Assembly (NCBI GenBank): GCA_046316615.1
Contig: JBKDAN010000012.1
Span: 62,001 to 126,000 of the forward strand
Direction of reading: 5' to 3'
DNA: 64,000 bases
Origin: BJHL01 sp040378885
GTDB taxonomy: Bacteria; Planctomycetota; Phycisphaerae; Phycisphaerales; UBA1924
Each line of letters starts with the position of its first letter. Positions within the stretch are counted from its first letter, which is position 1. The notes below the pieces were generated by a model that ran no database searches, was not told where the DNA came from, and was given only the letters and a program-made list of their open reading frames with translations. A program made the position numbers and the translations under genes. Below, in pieces: positions 32,905-42,461 of the stretch.

Positions 32905-35526
32905 TCACTTTGCTTCGAGGTCGCGCTGTGCAGTCTTGATCTGCTCAGCGATCTCTGGGCTGCGAATCGTCTCGGAAAGGGCCGCAAGTGCGGGCAGGGC
33001 GCTCTTGTCGCCCAGCTCTACCAGTGCGCGGGCAGCAGTTGTGCGGGGGCGATTCTCGCGGCCTCGCAGAGCCGCAAGCAGGGTGTCACGCGCTTGTGCG
33101 GGGTTCTGTGCACCCAGTCGTGCCACGGCGTTGATGGCCTCTGCCCGCGTGCGGCTCAAGTAGCCTTCGCCTGCATACGGCGCGACGGCATCGAGCGCGC
33201 CGGCTGGCTTCGCATCGGCGAGCGCATTGATCGCCGCTTGACGCACGATGTCATGCTGACTGCTGGTTTGTAGCGCATTCATGAAGATCGGCGTGGCTTC
33301 AGCCACGTTCATCCGGGCGAGCGCTCGCATGCTCTCCCCACGTACACGCTGGCTCTCATCGGTAGCCGCACGTTGCAGCAATACCGTCGTCGCGAACTCT
33401 CGCAGTGATGTGTCTTCGGCGTTGCCGCTGCGGGTAACAAGCGCAGCCAGAGATGTACTGAGCTGCTGCCGCACTTCCCACGCGTCACGTGCGGTTGTGA
33501 CAAGCGAGCGGATGTCGTTGCGTGCGTTGCGCTGTTCGAGCGACTTGATCGCTTCGACTCGCACAAAGATCGGTTGGGCAGTATCTGTCGCAATATCGCG
33601 CAGTAGTTGATTGGCCGTGCCGTCTGCCACGCTCTCGCCCGTCGCCAGCCCGCCCAGCGTGCGCATCGCGAAGACGCGCGAGATCGGAGTCGGCGCGCTG
33701 CGAAGCTGATTCGTCCACTGCTCCGGGCTCTGCTGCGTCGTGAAACGTCCGAGCGTCTGGACGCGGTTGTTCACGCTCACAAACACCGGTGGGCCTTCCA
33801 GATCAACCTCGAACACCTGCCGATTGCTGTTGATCTCCGGCTCAATGACCACGTCGGGCCCGGCCGAGTTCTTGATGTACACCGGCATGTTGAACGCAAA
33901 CGCCGGATTGTCGCCGTCCATGGGCTGCGTCTGCTGCACCGTGAATCGCAACTTGCGTCGATCCGGGAAGTAATTGAACTTCACATCGACAGCAGGGAGT
34001 CCGGGCCGCGCCGTCCATTGCTCAAAGAACTGCTCGAGCGACAAGCCCGACACATCCTCCGCCATCCGACGAAACTCGCCCGTTTCGACCGTCGTGAACT
34101 TGTTCTTCTCGACGTACGCCTGCATCACCTGCCAGAACAGGTCATCGCCCATGCGCTCGCGAAGCATGTGCAGCACCATCGCGCCCTTGGGATACGGGTT
34201 CGCATTCCGGCGGAATGTCTCCCACGGATGCTTGTACACCTTGCTTGCCATGCCGGGTTCGTCGGGCGCACGCCCGTTGTCTGCCGCCAGCACGCGATCA
34301 AAATCGCTGAGCACTTCGCGCATGTAGCCGGCTTCGCCGTCACGATGCTCGAACCAGATCGATTCGAAATACGTCGCGAAACCTTCGTTCAGCCAGATGT
34401 GCTCCCACGTGTTGCAGGTGATGAGATCGCCGAACCACTGGTGGGCGAGTTCGTGGGCAATCAAACCGTCCAGGTCGTTGTCCAGGTCGCCTTGCTCGCT
34501 GAACACCGCCGTGTCGTACATCGTCGTCGCGGCGGTGTTCTCCATACCCCCCGCCTCAAAGTTCCACACCACCAGCTGCGCGTAGCGATCCCACGGGTAC
34601 GCCTCATCGAGCTTGCTCGCAAAGACATCGATCATCGGCCCCGTGTTGCGATAGGTGCGGGCGACATCAGCCGCGCGGCCCGGCGGCACATACACGGGCA
34701 ACGGCAGGGGCGACTTGTCCTTCTTGTCGCGTTCAAGCGATGCGAGATCAACCACGTCAAACTTGCCCACGATGAACGTTACCAGGTACGCGACGTGTTC
34801 TTTGTCTTGCACCCAGTGGAACGTTTCGTAAGGCTGCAAGCGGGGGCCGGTAGCGCTGGTGACGCGCCGAATCACGCGCTCTTGCGACGCAAGCCGTCCA
34901 TTGGCGCTGACCAGAAATCCCGCAGGCACTGTCGCGAGAATCTCCGTCGTCAGGCGCTCATTCGGAAAGTCGTGCGCTGGAAACCAGTAGCTGTTGGTTT
35001 GCGGTTGGCCTTGCGTGTGCAACTGTGCGGGACGCCCGGCCCACGCGGGACTTTCGGGAGTCCAGATGAGCCCGCGAGGCGGATCGTTCAGCGTGTAGCT
35101 CGTCACGATCTCCACGGCTTGCTCCGCTGGCAGCGGCGGGTTGAATGTCAGCGTCAGCTTGTTGTTCTCGTAGACAAACGTCGTTTCGACGCCCGCCACT
35201 TCCACCTTGCTGATGCCCATCGCCTTCGCGTCCAGCGTCATCGTGGTCGTTTCGCTGAACGGCACCACCCGCAGCGTCTGCTTCCCCGTCAACTGAGGCC
35301 GATTCATGTCTGCAATGAACAGTTCCAGCTTCATGTGCTGAATGTCCACTGTGCGTTCGGGCGCAAAGTTGCGAACATCTTCGCCCGTTTCGCTGTTGAA
35401 CGCAGAGAGGCTGCCAAGGGCTTCCAGCTTGCCATGCTCACACGAGAAGTCCTCATGTGCCGATGCAGCGAGCGGAAGACCGAAAGCAAGGCCCGCGAAG
35501 AGCGAAAGAGATGCAGCAGTGCGCAT
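32905..35526 (-). CDS. secreted M1-family metallopeptidase with C-terminal HEAT-like repeats
   Basis: At 873 residues this is a full-length M1 aminopeptidase-type protein with a signal peptide (S-L-F-A-G-L-A-F-G-L-P-L-A-A-S-A). The M1 exopeptidase motif G-G-M-E-N is at 326-330. The zinc site is H358-E-L-A-H362, with the distant ligand E381 in W-L-N-E-G-F-A. The catalytic domain runs to about residue 500. The last ~280 residues are helical repeats rich in A/R/E (I-N-A-V-A-R-L-G type), like HEAT repeats. It should hydrolyse peptides outside the cytoplasm. A second, shorter M1 gene lies immediately upstream. They probably arose by duplication, although sequence similarity is modest. Confidence 0.92.
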   Translation of the reverse strand: MRTAASLSLFAGLAFGLPLAASAHEDFSCEHGKLEALGSLSAFNSETGEDVRNFAPERTVDIQHMKLELFIADMNRPQLTGKQTLRVVPFSETTTMTLDAKAMGISKVEVAGVETTFVYENNKLTLTFNPPLPAEQAVEIVTSYTLNDPPRGLIWTPESPAWAGRPAQLHTQGQPQTNSYWFPAHDFPNERLTTEILATVPAGFLVSANGRLASQERVIRRVTSATGPRLQPYETFHWVQDKEHVAYLVTFIVGKFDVVDLASLERDKKDKSPLPLPVYVPPGRAADVARTYRNTGPMIDVFASKLDEAYPWDRYAQLVVWNFEAGGMENTAATTMYDTAVFSEQGDLDNDLDGLIAHELAHQWFGDLITCNTWEHIWLNEGFATYFESIWFEHRDGEAGYMREVLSDFDRVLAADNGRAPDEPGMASKVYKHPWETFRRNANPYPKGAMVLHMLRERMGDDLFWQVMQAYVEKNKFTTVETGEFRRMAEDVSGLSLEQFFEQWTARPGLPAVDVKFNYFPDRRKLRFTVQQTQPMDGDNPAFAFNMPVYIKNSAGPDVVIEPEINSNRQVFEVDLEGPPVFVSVNNRVQTLGRFTTQQSPEQWTNQLRSAPTPISRVFAMRTLGGLATGESVADGTANQLLRDIATDTAQPIFVRVEAIKSLEQRNARNDIRSLVTTARDAWEVRQQLSTSLAALVTRSGNAEDTSLREFATTVLLQRAATDESQRVRGESMRALARMNVAEATPIFMNALQTSSQHDIVRQAAINALADAKPAGALDAVAPYAGEGYLSRTRAEAINAVARLGAQNPAQARDTLLAALRGRENRPRTTAARALVELGDKSALPALAALSETIRSPEIAEQIKTAQRDLEAK

Positions 35527-35612
35527 AGGAAAGGCTCAGGTTGCTCGCGCGAACAGCACGCGAGTGACGACCGACGGAAACGTCCGATTGCAAGTTTAGC
35601 GGCGATACGCCG

Positions 35613-37436
35613 TCAATGCGTGTGTGCCGCATCAGATGCCGCGTTCGCTTGGCTCTCCGCATCGCCCAAGAGAATAGTGCCTGTGGTGAGGTCCACCCCG
35701 CGCGAAGCAAAGCTCGCAAGTAGCGTGATCTCGGGGTCATACGCGATCTGCACCGGTTCACCACGCAGCACCACCGTTTGCGAACGCTGGCGCGTCTCGG
35801 TGCTGAGCATGACCGTCTCCACGGACTGGTCGGCGTAGGTGATAAGCACCGGAATATCGAGCGCATACGCCGGGTTCTGGCGATCAATCGGCTGCGTTTG
35901 CGTGATGTTGAACGTCGCCAGACGGCTCGGCACGTCAACTGCGTGCTCAATCGTCAATCGTGGGAAGCCCGGACGCAGCAACCATTGCTCAAAGAAACGT
36001 TCCAGGCTCCGGCCCGTCGCAGCTTCCAGTGCGAACCGGAAGTCATCGGTTTCCACCGCTCGATTGCGATTCGCGTCGACGTACGCACGCACCGCCCGGT
36101 CAAATGCGGCGTGCCCAAGCTCCTCGCGAAGCATGTGCAGCACCATCGCCCCCTTGCCGTAGGGGTTGTCGGCTTTCTCAAAAGTGTCATCCGGGTTGCT
36201 ATATCGCTTTGAAACAATCGCTGGCGTTTGCGGCGCACTGAGCGCTTCACGACGGGCCATGCTCCGCAGCAACTGATGAATCGACTGCCTGTAGGCATCG
36301 CGCCCTTCCGCGTGCTCCAGCCAAAGCGATTCCGCAAACGTCGCCCAGCCCTCGTTCAACCACAGGTGGTCCCAGTGCCGGCAGGTCAGCAGATCACCCA
36401 TCCACTGGTGGGCCATCTCGTGCACGATCAAGTCGTCAGCGGCTCCGGGCTCGCCTCGCAGCGACCGCATCGACATCAACGTCGCGCCGGTGTTCTCCAT
36501 GCCGCCCCATGTAAAGCCGCGCGTAATCGCTTGCGCGTACTGAGGCCACGGAAAGGGCTCATCGAAGTACGTTTCCAAAAACGCCATGATCTCAGGGGTC
36601 TTCGCATACATCGCCGCCGCCTGCTCTTCCGTCCCGAGCGGCGTGTAAAGCGGCATCGACAATCCCGGACGTGCCGACTCCGCACCACCCAGTTCAATCA
36701 CCGAGAACTTGCCGATTGCCAGCGTGATCAGATACGGCGCATGCTCGCTCTCGAGCGACCAGTGCCACCGCGTACGTGGCTGCATGTTGCTTCCCAGCGA
36801 TGCGGGCGATGAGCCCACGAGTCGGCCGTTGCTGAGAACCGTGTACCCGTCTTCCACCGTCACGATCACTTCGCTCGACACGCGGTCCGCCGGACTGTCA
36901 AACATGGGCAGCCAATGGCTGTTCAGTTCCGCCTGCCCCTGCGCATGGATGACCGGCGTGCGGTGCGACTCGCGTTCCGATTCTGCGTCAGGCGGTGCGA
37001 ACGTCAGCCCCTCGCCCTTGGCCTGGTCAAACGACAGGTTGTACTTGAGGACAATCGCTAAAGGTGACCGCGGTGGGAGCTCCTCACGCAGCCGCAGCGT
37101 GACTTTGCCATCCTTCGCCGTCCACTCCACGGGCATCCCATTGACGGTGGCGGCGGTGGGCACCGGTGGCTGGGGTCCAGCGGCATCCAGCACGATCCGC
37201 GTGACGGGCAAGCCGGTCACCTCACCTGTCAAGGTGGCAACGCCCGTCAGGGCCGCCACGTTGATGTCCGGAATGTCGAGTTCCGCGCGGATGTGGCTGT
37301 AGTCGATGGGCATCGCCTTCCGCCAGACCTGCGTGGATTGCCCGTTCGCCGGGTTGAAGCGAGGGTCGCCGATCGTTTGGGCGAAACCGTTGGCAGCAAG
37401 GAATAGGGAAAGGGCCGCAGCAGTGAGGAGTTGCAT
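35613..37436 (-). CDS. secreted M1-family metallopeptidase, shorter paralogue
   Basis: The 607-residue product has a signal peptide (M-Q-L-L-T-A-A-A-L-S-L-F-L-A-A-N-G-F-A-Q). The M1 exopeptidase motif G-G-M-E-N is at 311-315. The zinc site is H339-E-M-A-H343, with E362 in W-L-N-E-G-W-A. It lacks the helical repeat tail of its neighbour. ATG 37436 starts exactly at the signal peptide; a GTG 24 bases upstream would add eight residues. No strong ribosome site is present. It is likely co-transcribed with the larger M1 gene 86 bases downstream. Confidence 0.9.
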   Translation of the reverse strand: MQLLTAAALSLFLAANGFAQTIGDPRFNPANGQSTQVWRKAMPIDYSHIRAELDIPDINVAALTGVATLTGEVTGLPVTRIVLDAAGPQPPVPTAATVNGMPVEWTAKDGKVTLRLREELPPRSPLAIVLKYNLSFDQAKGEGLTFAPPDAESERESHRTPVIHAQGQAELNSHWLPMFDSPADRVSSEVIVTVEDGYTVLSNGRLVGSSPASLGSNMQPRTRWHWSLESEHAPYLITLAIGKFSVIELGGAESARPGLSMPLYTPLGTEEQAAAMYAKTPEIMAFLETYFDEPFPWPQYAQAITRGFTWGGMENTGATLMSMRSLRGEPGAADDLIVHEMAHQWMGDLLTCRHWDHLWLNEGWATFAESLWLEHAEGRDAYRQSIHQLLRSMARREALSAPQTPAIVSKRYSNPDDTFEKADNPYGKGAMVLHMLREELGHAAFDRAVRAYVDANRNRAVETDDFRFALEAATGRSLERFFEQWLLRPGFPRLTIEHAVDVPSRLATFNITQTQPIDRQNPAYALDIPVLITYADQSVETVMLSTETRQRSQTVVLRGEPVQIAYDPEITLLASFASRGVDLTTGTILLGDAESQANAASDAAHTH

Positions 37437-37662
37437 GGCTGGGAGGTGTGTTGGGGACACGAATGGAACAAGAACAGGTCACACAGCATATCGAAACTAC
37501 GCCGGGTGTGCGGACCTTGGTGACCAGCAAGTTCAAGAAGTCTGGAGCGGCAACTCCCGGGGGCGCGTGCGGGTCCACACAAGCCAGACCTGCGCATTGA
37601 GAAACTTGATGAAACTTTCGCGTCAGGTTCGGGTTGCGCTTCGCCTTTGGCACAGTTTGTGG

Positions 37663-37668
37663 TACGAT
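37663..37668 (+). promoter_or_regulatory. -10-like TACGAT box 5 bases before pyrG start
   Basis: TACGAT ends 5 bases before ATG 37674. TTCGCC at 37640-37645 gives a 17-base spacer, though it is a weak -35. The start point would fall at the ATG, so the transcript would be leaderless. Confidence 0.42.
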
Positions 37669-37673
37669 GCGTT

Positions 37674-39785
37674 ATGCCCTCCGCGCTTGATCCCTCCCAG
37701 GCGTCGCAGCGTTCCCATTCCAGCGTTATCCCACCGACTGATCGAGCGATCTCGCTTGAGAGCGATCCGTTGTACGGTGCGGTTGGCGCTGTTGAGGTTG
37801 CGCGCGCGCAAAATGCTGAAACCCTGGCAATGGCTACTTCGGGGAAACCCGTAGCGACCGGCGGCAGTTTGCCGTCCGAGCTCTTCCGCGGACACCGTCC
37901 GCAGGATCTCGCCAGCATCTCCGGCGGCGCGAGCGAAAGCGAGTTCTTCAGCCCCACCCCCGAGGGCTATGTCCGCGGCCGCCACAAGTACGTCATCGTG
38001 CTGGGCACCGTCATGAGCGGCCTAGGCAAGGGCATCTTCAGCAGCAGCCTTGCCAAGATGCTGAAGGACAAAGGTCTGGTAGTCGCCCCCATCAAGATGG
38101 AAGGCTACCTGAACATGGACTCGGGCACCCTCAACCCATATCGCCACGGTGAAGTCTTCGTCCTCGACGACGGCACCGAGTGCGACATGGATCTGGGCAC
38201 TTATGAGCGTCTGCTCGACCAGAATCTGTCTCGCTACAACTTCACCACGAGCGGCCAGATCTTCAGCGAGATCCTCCGTCGCGAACGCCAGGGCCAGTAC
38301 CTCGGGCGCGACGTGCAGATGATCCCGCACGTGACCGGTGAAGTGAAGCGCAAGCTCCGCGAACTCGCGATGCGAGGCGACGGTCAGAAGCCCGCCGATG
38401 TTGTCTTCGTTGAAGTGGGCGGCACCGTGGGTGATTACGAAAACGGCTTCTACATCGAAGCGATGCGCGAACTCGCGTTCGAAGAAGGTCCGGGCAACGT
38501 CTGTTTCGTCGCCCTTACTTACATCATAGAGCCGCCCGCGCTGGGTGAGCAGAAGAGCAAAGCCGCACAGCTTGGCATCAAGCGACTGATGGAAGCGGGC
38601 ATTCAGCCCCACATCATCGCGTGTCGAGCCAGCAATGAAGTGGGCGAGAAGATCCGCGAGAAGATCGCGATGTTCAGCAACGTGCCCATGCGTCGCGTCT
38701 TCTCGATGCATGACCGCACGAGCATTTACTCGATTCCCGAAGACATGCGCAGCGAAGGCCTCGATCGCGAGATCATGAGCCACCTCGGTCTTCATGATCG
38801 CGTTGATGTTCGCAGCGAAGACGTTCACCGCGAAAAGTGGCTCCAGTTCGCCCGTCGCCTCGCGATGGACAAGCCCCGCGAAATGTCCGTCGCCATCGCC
38901 GGCAAGTACGCCGAACTGCGCGACGCCTACGCCAGCATCGACAAGGCGCTCGAGCACTGTTCCGCCAGTTTGGGTGTTGAGATCAATCGCGAGTGGATTG
39001 AAACCACCGAGATCACCGATGCCAACGCGGCGCATTATCTGGGCAAGATGGACGCGATCATCGTCCCGGGCGGCTTCGGCACCCGCGGCGTCGAAGGCAA
39101 GATTGCCTGCGTGCGTTACGCCCGCGAGAAGCAGGTGCCTTATCTGGGCATCTGTCTGGGCTTCCAAGTCGCTGTCATCGAGTTCGCACGCAACGTGCTG
39201 GGGATCAAGGATGCAACCAGCACCGAATTCAACGCGAACGCTGCCAACGCCCTGATCTCCGAACTGCCTGAGCAGAAGCGCATCGAAGGCCTTGGCGGCA
39301 CCATGCGGCTGGGCGCGCAAGATGTCGCTATCACGCCCGGCACGCTCGCCGCTTTCCTCTTCGGCAACGCCCCGACAATTCGCGAGCGATTCCGTCACCG
39401 CTACGAAGTGGAACCCGCGTTCATTGAGAAGCTCGAAGCTGCCGGCCTGATCTTCAGTGGTCGCCACACTTCGCGACCCATCATGCAGTTCCTCGAACTG
39501 CCGCGCATGCTGCCCGCAGCCAGCGGTGCAGGTGTGCAAGAACTGGCAGGCACTGCGGCTGCCGGACTCATCAAGCCCGGCGTGACGCACCCGTACTTCG
39601 TTGGTGCTCAGTTCCACCCCGAACTGACCAGCCGCCCGCTGCGTCCGCAGCCCATGTTCATGGGCCTCATCGCCGCCGTCATCTCCAAGAAGTGGCCGAC
39701 GATTGACCCGCGCGATCCGTGGGCCGCGGAAATTAAGCGCTGGACGCCAGCCGTCAAGCGCGCCGCGGAAGTCGTGGGCGTGTGA
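37674..39785 (+). CDS. pyrG: CTP synthase-like amidoligase-glutaminase, divergent
   Basis: This 703-residue protein has the CTP synthase layout. The N-terminal amidoligase contains G-L-G-K-G-I at 116-121, G-Y-L-N-M-D-S-G-T-L, H-G-E-V-F-V-L-D-D-G and V-G-G-T-V-G-D. The C-terminal glutaminase has the nucleophile C in L-G-I-C-L-G-F-Q and the catalytic H-P-E. It is ~160 residues longer than usual: ~100 precede the amidoligase, and there are insertions near the catalytic histidine. Several UTP-pocket segments differ, e.g. K-S-K-A-A-Q-L-G-I-K replaces the conserved K-T-K-P-T-Q-H-S-V-K, and D-Y-E-N replaces D-I-E-S. It is annotated pyrG by architecture; its exact substrate should be tested. recO follows after 1 base. 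Confidence 0.82.
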   Translation: MPSALDPSQASQRSHSSVIPPTDRAISLESDPLYGAVGAVEVARAQNAETLAMATSGKPVATGGSLPSELFRGHRPQDLASISGGASESEFFSPTPEGYVRGRHKYVIVLGTVMSGLGKGIFSSSLAKMLKDKGLVVAPIKMEGYLNMDSGTLNPYRHGEVFVLDDGTECDMDLGTYERLLDQNLSRYNFTTSGQIFSEILRRERQGQYLGRDVQMIPHVTGEVKRKLRELAMRGDGQKPADVVFVEVGGTVGDYENGFYIEAMRELAFEEGPGNVCFVALTYIIEPPALGEQKSKAAQLGIKRLMEAGIQPHIIACRASNEVGEKIREKIAMFSNVPMRRVFSMHDRTSIYSIPEDMRSEGLDREIMSHLGLHDRVDVRSEDVHREKWLQFARRLAMDKPREMSVAIAGKYAELRDAYASIDKALEHCSASLGVEINREWIETTEITDANAAHYLGKMDAIIVPGGFGTRGVEGKIACVRYAREKQVPYLGICLGFQVAVIEFARNVLGIKDATSTEFNANAANALISELPEQKRIEGLGGTMRLGAQDVAITPGTLAAFLFGNAPTIRERFRHRYEVEPAFIEKLEAAGLIFSGRHTSRPIMQFLELPRMLPAASGAGVQELAGTAAAGLIKPGVTHPYFVGAQFHPELTSRPLRPQPMFMGLIAAVISKKWPTIDPRDPWAAEIKRWTPAVKRAAEVVGV

Positions 39786-39786
39786 C

Positions 39787-40608
39787 GTGGGCCTTGTGAG
39801 CGACACAGGTGTGTGCGTGCGCGCGTGGGACTGGTCTGAAACCAGCCAAACGCTCTGGATCTTCACGCGCACGTTGGGTCTCCTTCGCTGCGTCGCCAAG
39901 GGCAGCAAACGCGCCAACAGCGCATTCTCCGGCGGCGTCGAACTCATGACCCGCGGCGATCTCGTCGTCAGCACGCGAGCCATCGAGAAGGGCTCGCAAA
40001 GCATGACCACGCTCACCGCGTGGGACTTGGCTGAAATCTTCCCCGGTGCTCGAGCCACACTCGGGAGCTTCCACGTCGGCATGGCCATGCTCGATCTGGT
40101 GCAGCACGCCATGCACGAGAACGATCCGCACGAAGTGGTCTTCGACGCGCTTGTCGCATCGCTGCGCGAACTGGGCGAGGAACGTAGCGAAACACTCGCA
40201 CTCGCACGCCTTGCATGGATCGTTCTCGCCGAGACGGGGCACACACCTGAGTTACATCGCGATGTGCGAGCCGACACGCCTCTCAACGCCGCGAAGAGCT
40301 ACGCCTTTTCGCCCCGGCTGGGCGGCTTCACGCAAGACGACACCGCACGCGAGTGGACACACGCCGGTCCGTCTACTTCCAGCCGCTCAACCATCGAGAT
40401 CGGTCCCCTCTGGCGCGTGCGAGACTCCACGCTCGAGACGCTCCGGCGACTGGCCAACGCCGAGGTTGTCGATGCCGCAGCCACGGATGCCGCGACCACC
40501 CAGCGAGCCGCCAAACTGCTGCTCATGTACTTTCGCGAAGTGTTCCAATGCGAGCCCAAGGCGGTGGGCGTGCTGCTGGAGCGGTGGGGGGGCGCAGCGA
40601 GCAAGTGA
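39787..40608 (+). CDS. recO: DNA repair protein RecO
   Basis: The 273-residue length fits RecO. The N-terminal OB-fold region opens S-D-T-G-V-C-V-R-A-W-D-W-S-E-T, then W-I-F-T-R-T-L-G-L-L-R-C-V-A-K-G-S-K-R, and G-D-L-V-V closes the fold; this is the RecO signature pattern. The helical C-terminal domain lacks the zinc-finger cysteines of some RecO proteins. RecO helps RecA loading with RecR in gap repair. GTG 39787 lies 1 base after the pyrG stop; GTG 39796 is possible. It ends near a strong hairpin. Confidence 0.8.
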   Translation: MGLVSDTGVCVRAWDWSETSQTLWIFTRTLGLLRCVAKGSKRANSAFSGGVELMTRGDLVVSTRAIEKGSQSMTTLTAWDLAEIFPGARATLGSFHVGMAMLDLVQHAMHENDPHEVVFDALVASLRELGEERSETLALARLAWIVLAETGHTPELHRDVRADTPLNAAKSYAFSPRLGGFTQDDTAREWTHAGPSTSSRSTIEIGPLWRVRDSTLETLRRLANAEVVDAAATDAATTQRAAKLLLMYFREVFQCEPKAVGVLLERWGGAASK

Positions 40609-40615
40609 GAACGAA

Positions 40616-40643
40616 AATGGCCGCACCCTGTGGTGCGGCCATT
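40616..40643. terminator. bidirectional terminator between recO and PrpD-like gene
   Basis: A perfect 12-bp stem (AATGGCCGCACC/GGTGCGGCCATT) closes a 4-base loop between two convergent genes. On the minus strand the stem is followed by TTTTCG; on the plus strand the T-run is weak. Confidence 0.8.
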
Positions 40644-40665
40644 CGTCGCTGATGCCTGCAAGGGC

Positions 40666-42348
40666 TTACTCGAATGCACCCGTCACCGTCAGCGGGAAGT
40701 CCAGAATCCCCGCGACATCCTTCGCACTCTTCTTCTCAAGACTGCTCAGCCGCTTGATGATCGGCTGCGGATCATCCGCCGCGAGCTTGCCCAGCGTCGC
40801 GAACTTGTGATTCAGAATGTCCTTGAGATCAACCTTGTCCGGACCAAGGTGGTTCCGGGCGTGACCGCCCGGGTACATCACCAGTCCCGTGTCAAAGGTC
40901 TGGTTCTGCTCGTCGGTTATGACAAAGCCGGTCGGAATCCCGTCAGGATACTTCTCGTCGTACTCGCGGCCGCCGTGCTCAAAGCTCATTTTCGCCATCA
41001 GCGCGCGAGTCAGATCGTTGTGCAGAGCGTTCTTGTCAAAGTCATGCGGCGTGAGCATGAGTTCCTTCCAACCCAGCTTGCCCTTGTGCCCGTTGGCCTT
41101 CAGTTCGAGTGCCTTGCGGAGCATGGTGCACACCAGGTACAGCATGCTGTGGTCCGCGCTTTGGCGAGTCTTGGGATCGCGCTTCGCCGGGTCACCGATA
41201 ATGCCGAACGCCGGCTCGTACGCACGCACGCGCATCGCCTTGATCGCATCACCCGACTGATCCGCCAGCAGGTGCGGCTGCGCATTGATGAGATTGATCA
41301 GGCCCTGAAGAGCGCCCGCGCTCTGATGCTCGTACAAACCCAGCTTGAAGTGCATGCCCATCACCGCGAAGTCATCGCCGCTGCGCGCCAGGTGCAGATC
41401 AAACGGGCTGGCGTAATCCTTGCCCTTCACCGCATCAGGAATGCCCGTGCCCGCGCTCTCGCTCTTCACAAACAGCTGTCCGGGGCCTTGGAACAGACGG
41501 AAGATCGCCTCAGGATTGCGGAAGATATCACGCGGCCCCATGAAGCCCATCATGCTGCGCTTCACGCTGAGCACCGCAGCCTCGGTCGTCATGGCTGCGC
41601 TTGCACCCTTGCTGTCGCTGAGCTGCTTGCCCGCGCGAATCGCCCGGAACGGAATGTAGTGGGCGATGAGCATGCCGATCGCGCTCTCAATCTGTTCCGC
41701 CGTCGCACCCATCATCGCGCCAAACGTGGCCGCACTGCCAATGCCGCCGTGGACAACGTGGTCGATCTTGTAGCTCTTCAGGCTAAATGCTTCCGCCAGG
41801 CGACCGCGAATCTCGTCAAGCAGAATCATGCCACGAAGCGCGTACTCGCCGTCTTTGCCGCGCAGCTGCGCCGCCGCCAGGGCCACCGGGTAAAAGTCGT
41901 TGTGGCCGAACTCGCCAGCCGTCTGCTTGCGCTGCGGGTTGAAGCCGAAGTTGGTCCCGTTGCTGTCCCACTCACGCACTGCCGCGCTGTTCGCGACGAT
42001 GGCCTTCTCCACCTGCACATCCACGTTGCTGCCAAATACCGGCACACCACTGCGCACCGCCTTCGCGTGCGGAGCCCAAGGCACGCCCGCGAACGTACCC
42101 GCGCCGCTCGGCGGCACCTGATACATCATCGCTTCATGGCGCAGCAGCACCGGCGCGTTGGTTCCCAGCGCGATCGCCGACAAACCGCAGATGCACGCGT
42201 CGGTGTGAAAGAGGTTGGTCTTCTCGATGACGCTCGCGGCGGGCTCGCCTCGCTTGCCTGCGGTGCTTGACATGAAGTCAATCGCGTAATGCGCGATGCC
42301 GAGGGCTTGGTTGCTGTTGGCGGGGAGCGTCGTGAAATCGTTTGGCAT
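40666..42348 (-). CDS. MmgE/PrpD family protein (2-methylcitrate dehydratase-like)
   Basis: This 560-residue protein matches the MmgE/PrpD family. It has an N-terminal all-alpha region and the motif H-G-G-I-G-S-A-A-T-F-G-A near residue 230. A characteristic G-I-G-M-L-I-A-H-Y and an S-D-S-K-G-A-S-A-A segment mark the family core. Relatives dehydrate 2-methylcitrate or aconitate. It is ~80 residues longer than E. coli PrpD. No propionate genes (prpB/C) are adjacent, so the exact substrate is uncertain. The start at 42348 fits a -10-like box 9 bases upstream. Confidence 0.83.
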   Translation of the reverse strand: MPNDFTTLPANSNQALGIAHYAIDFMSSTAGKRGEPAASVIEKTNLFHTDACICGLSAIALGTNAPVLLRHEAMMYQVPPSGAGTFAGVPWAPHAKAVRSGVPVFGSNVDVQVEKAIVANSAAVREWDSNGTNFGFNPQRKQTAGEFGHNDFYPVALAAAQLRGKDGEYALRGMILLDEIRGRLAEAFSLKSYKIDHVVHGGIGSAATFGAMMGATAEQIESAIGMLIAHYIPFRAIRAGKQLSDSKGASAAMTTEAAVLSVKRSMMGFMGPRDIFRNPEAIFRLFQGPGQLFVKSESAGTGIPDAVKGKDYASPFDLHLARSGDDFAVMGMHFKLGLYEHQSAGALQGLINLINAQPHLLADQSGDAIKAMRVRAYEPAFGIIGDPAKRDPKTRQSADHSMLYLVCTMLRKALELKANGHKGKLGWKELMLTPHDFDKNALHNDLTRALMAKMSFEHGGREYDEKYPDGIPTGFVITDEQNQTFDTGLVMYPGGHARNHLGPDKVDLKDILNHKFATLGKLAADDPQPIIKRLSSLEKKSAKDVAGILDFPLTVTGAFE

Positions 42349-42357
42349 AGGGCGGCA

Positions 42358-42363
42358 AGGGTA
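42358..42363 (-). promoter_or_regulatory. -10-like TACCCT box 9 bases before PrpD-like gene
   Basis: On the minus strand TACCCT ends 9 bases before ATG 42348. No Shine-Dalgarno site precedes the start. Confidence 0.35.
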
Positions 42364-42461
42364 GAGGCTGCGCCCGCTCGGGGCAGCGACACGAGCGGCT
42401 CGCTTGGCGCAAACAGTTCGTGATTCGCGACTTGCGGCGAGTGCTGGGCTCGCGTTTTGCG

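Noticed and set aside
33607..35838. 743-residue plus-strand open frame
   Set aside because: Antisense to the first M1 peptidase; H/R-rich composition typical of a shadow.
38022..40286. 754-residue minus-strand open frame
   Set aside because: Antisense to pyrG and recO; no motifs.
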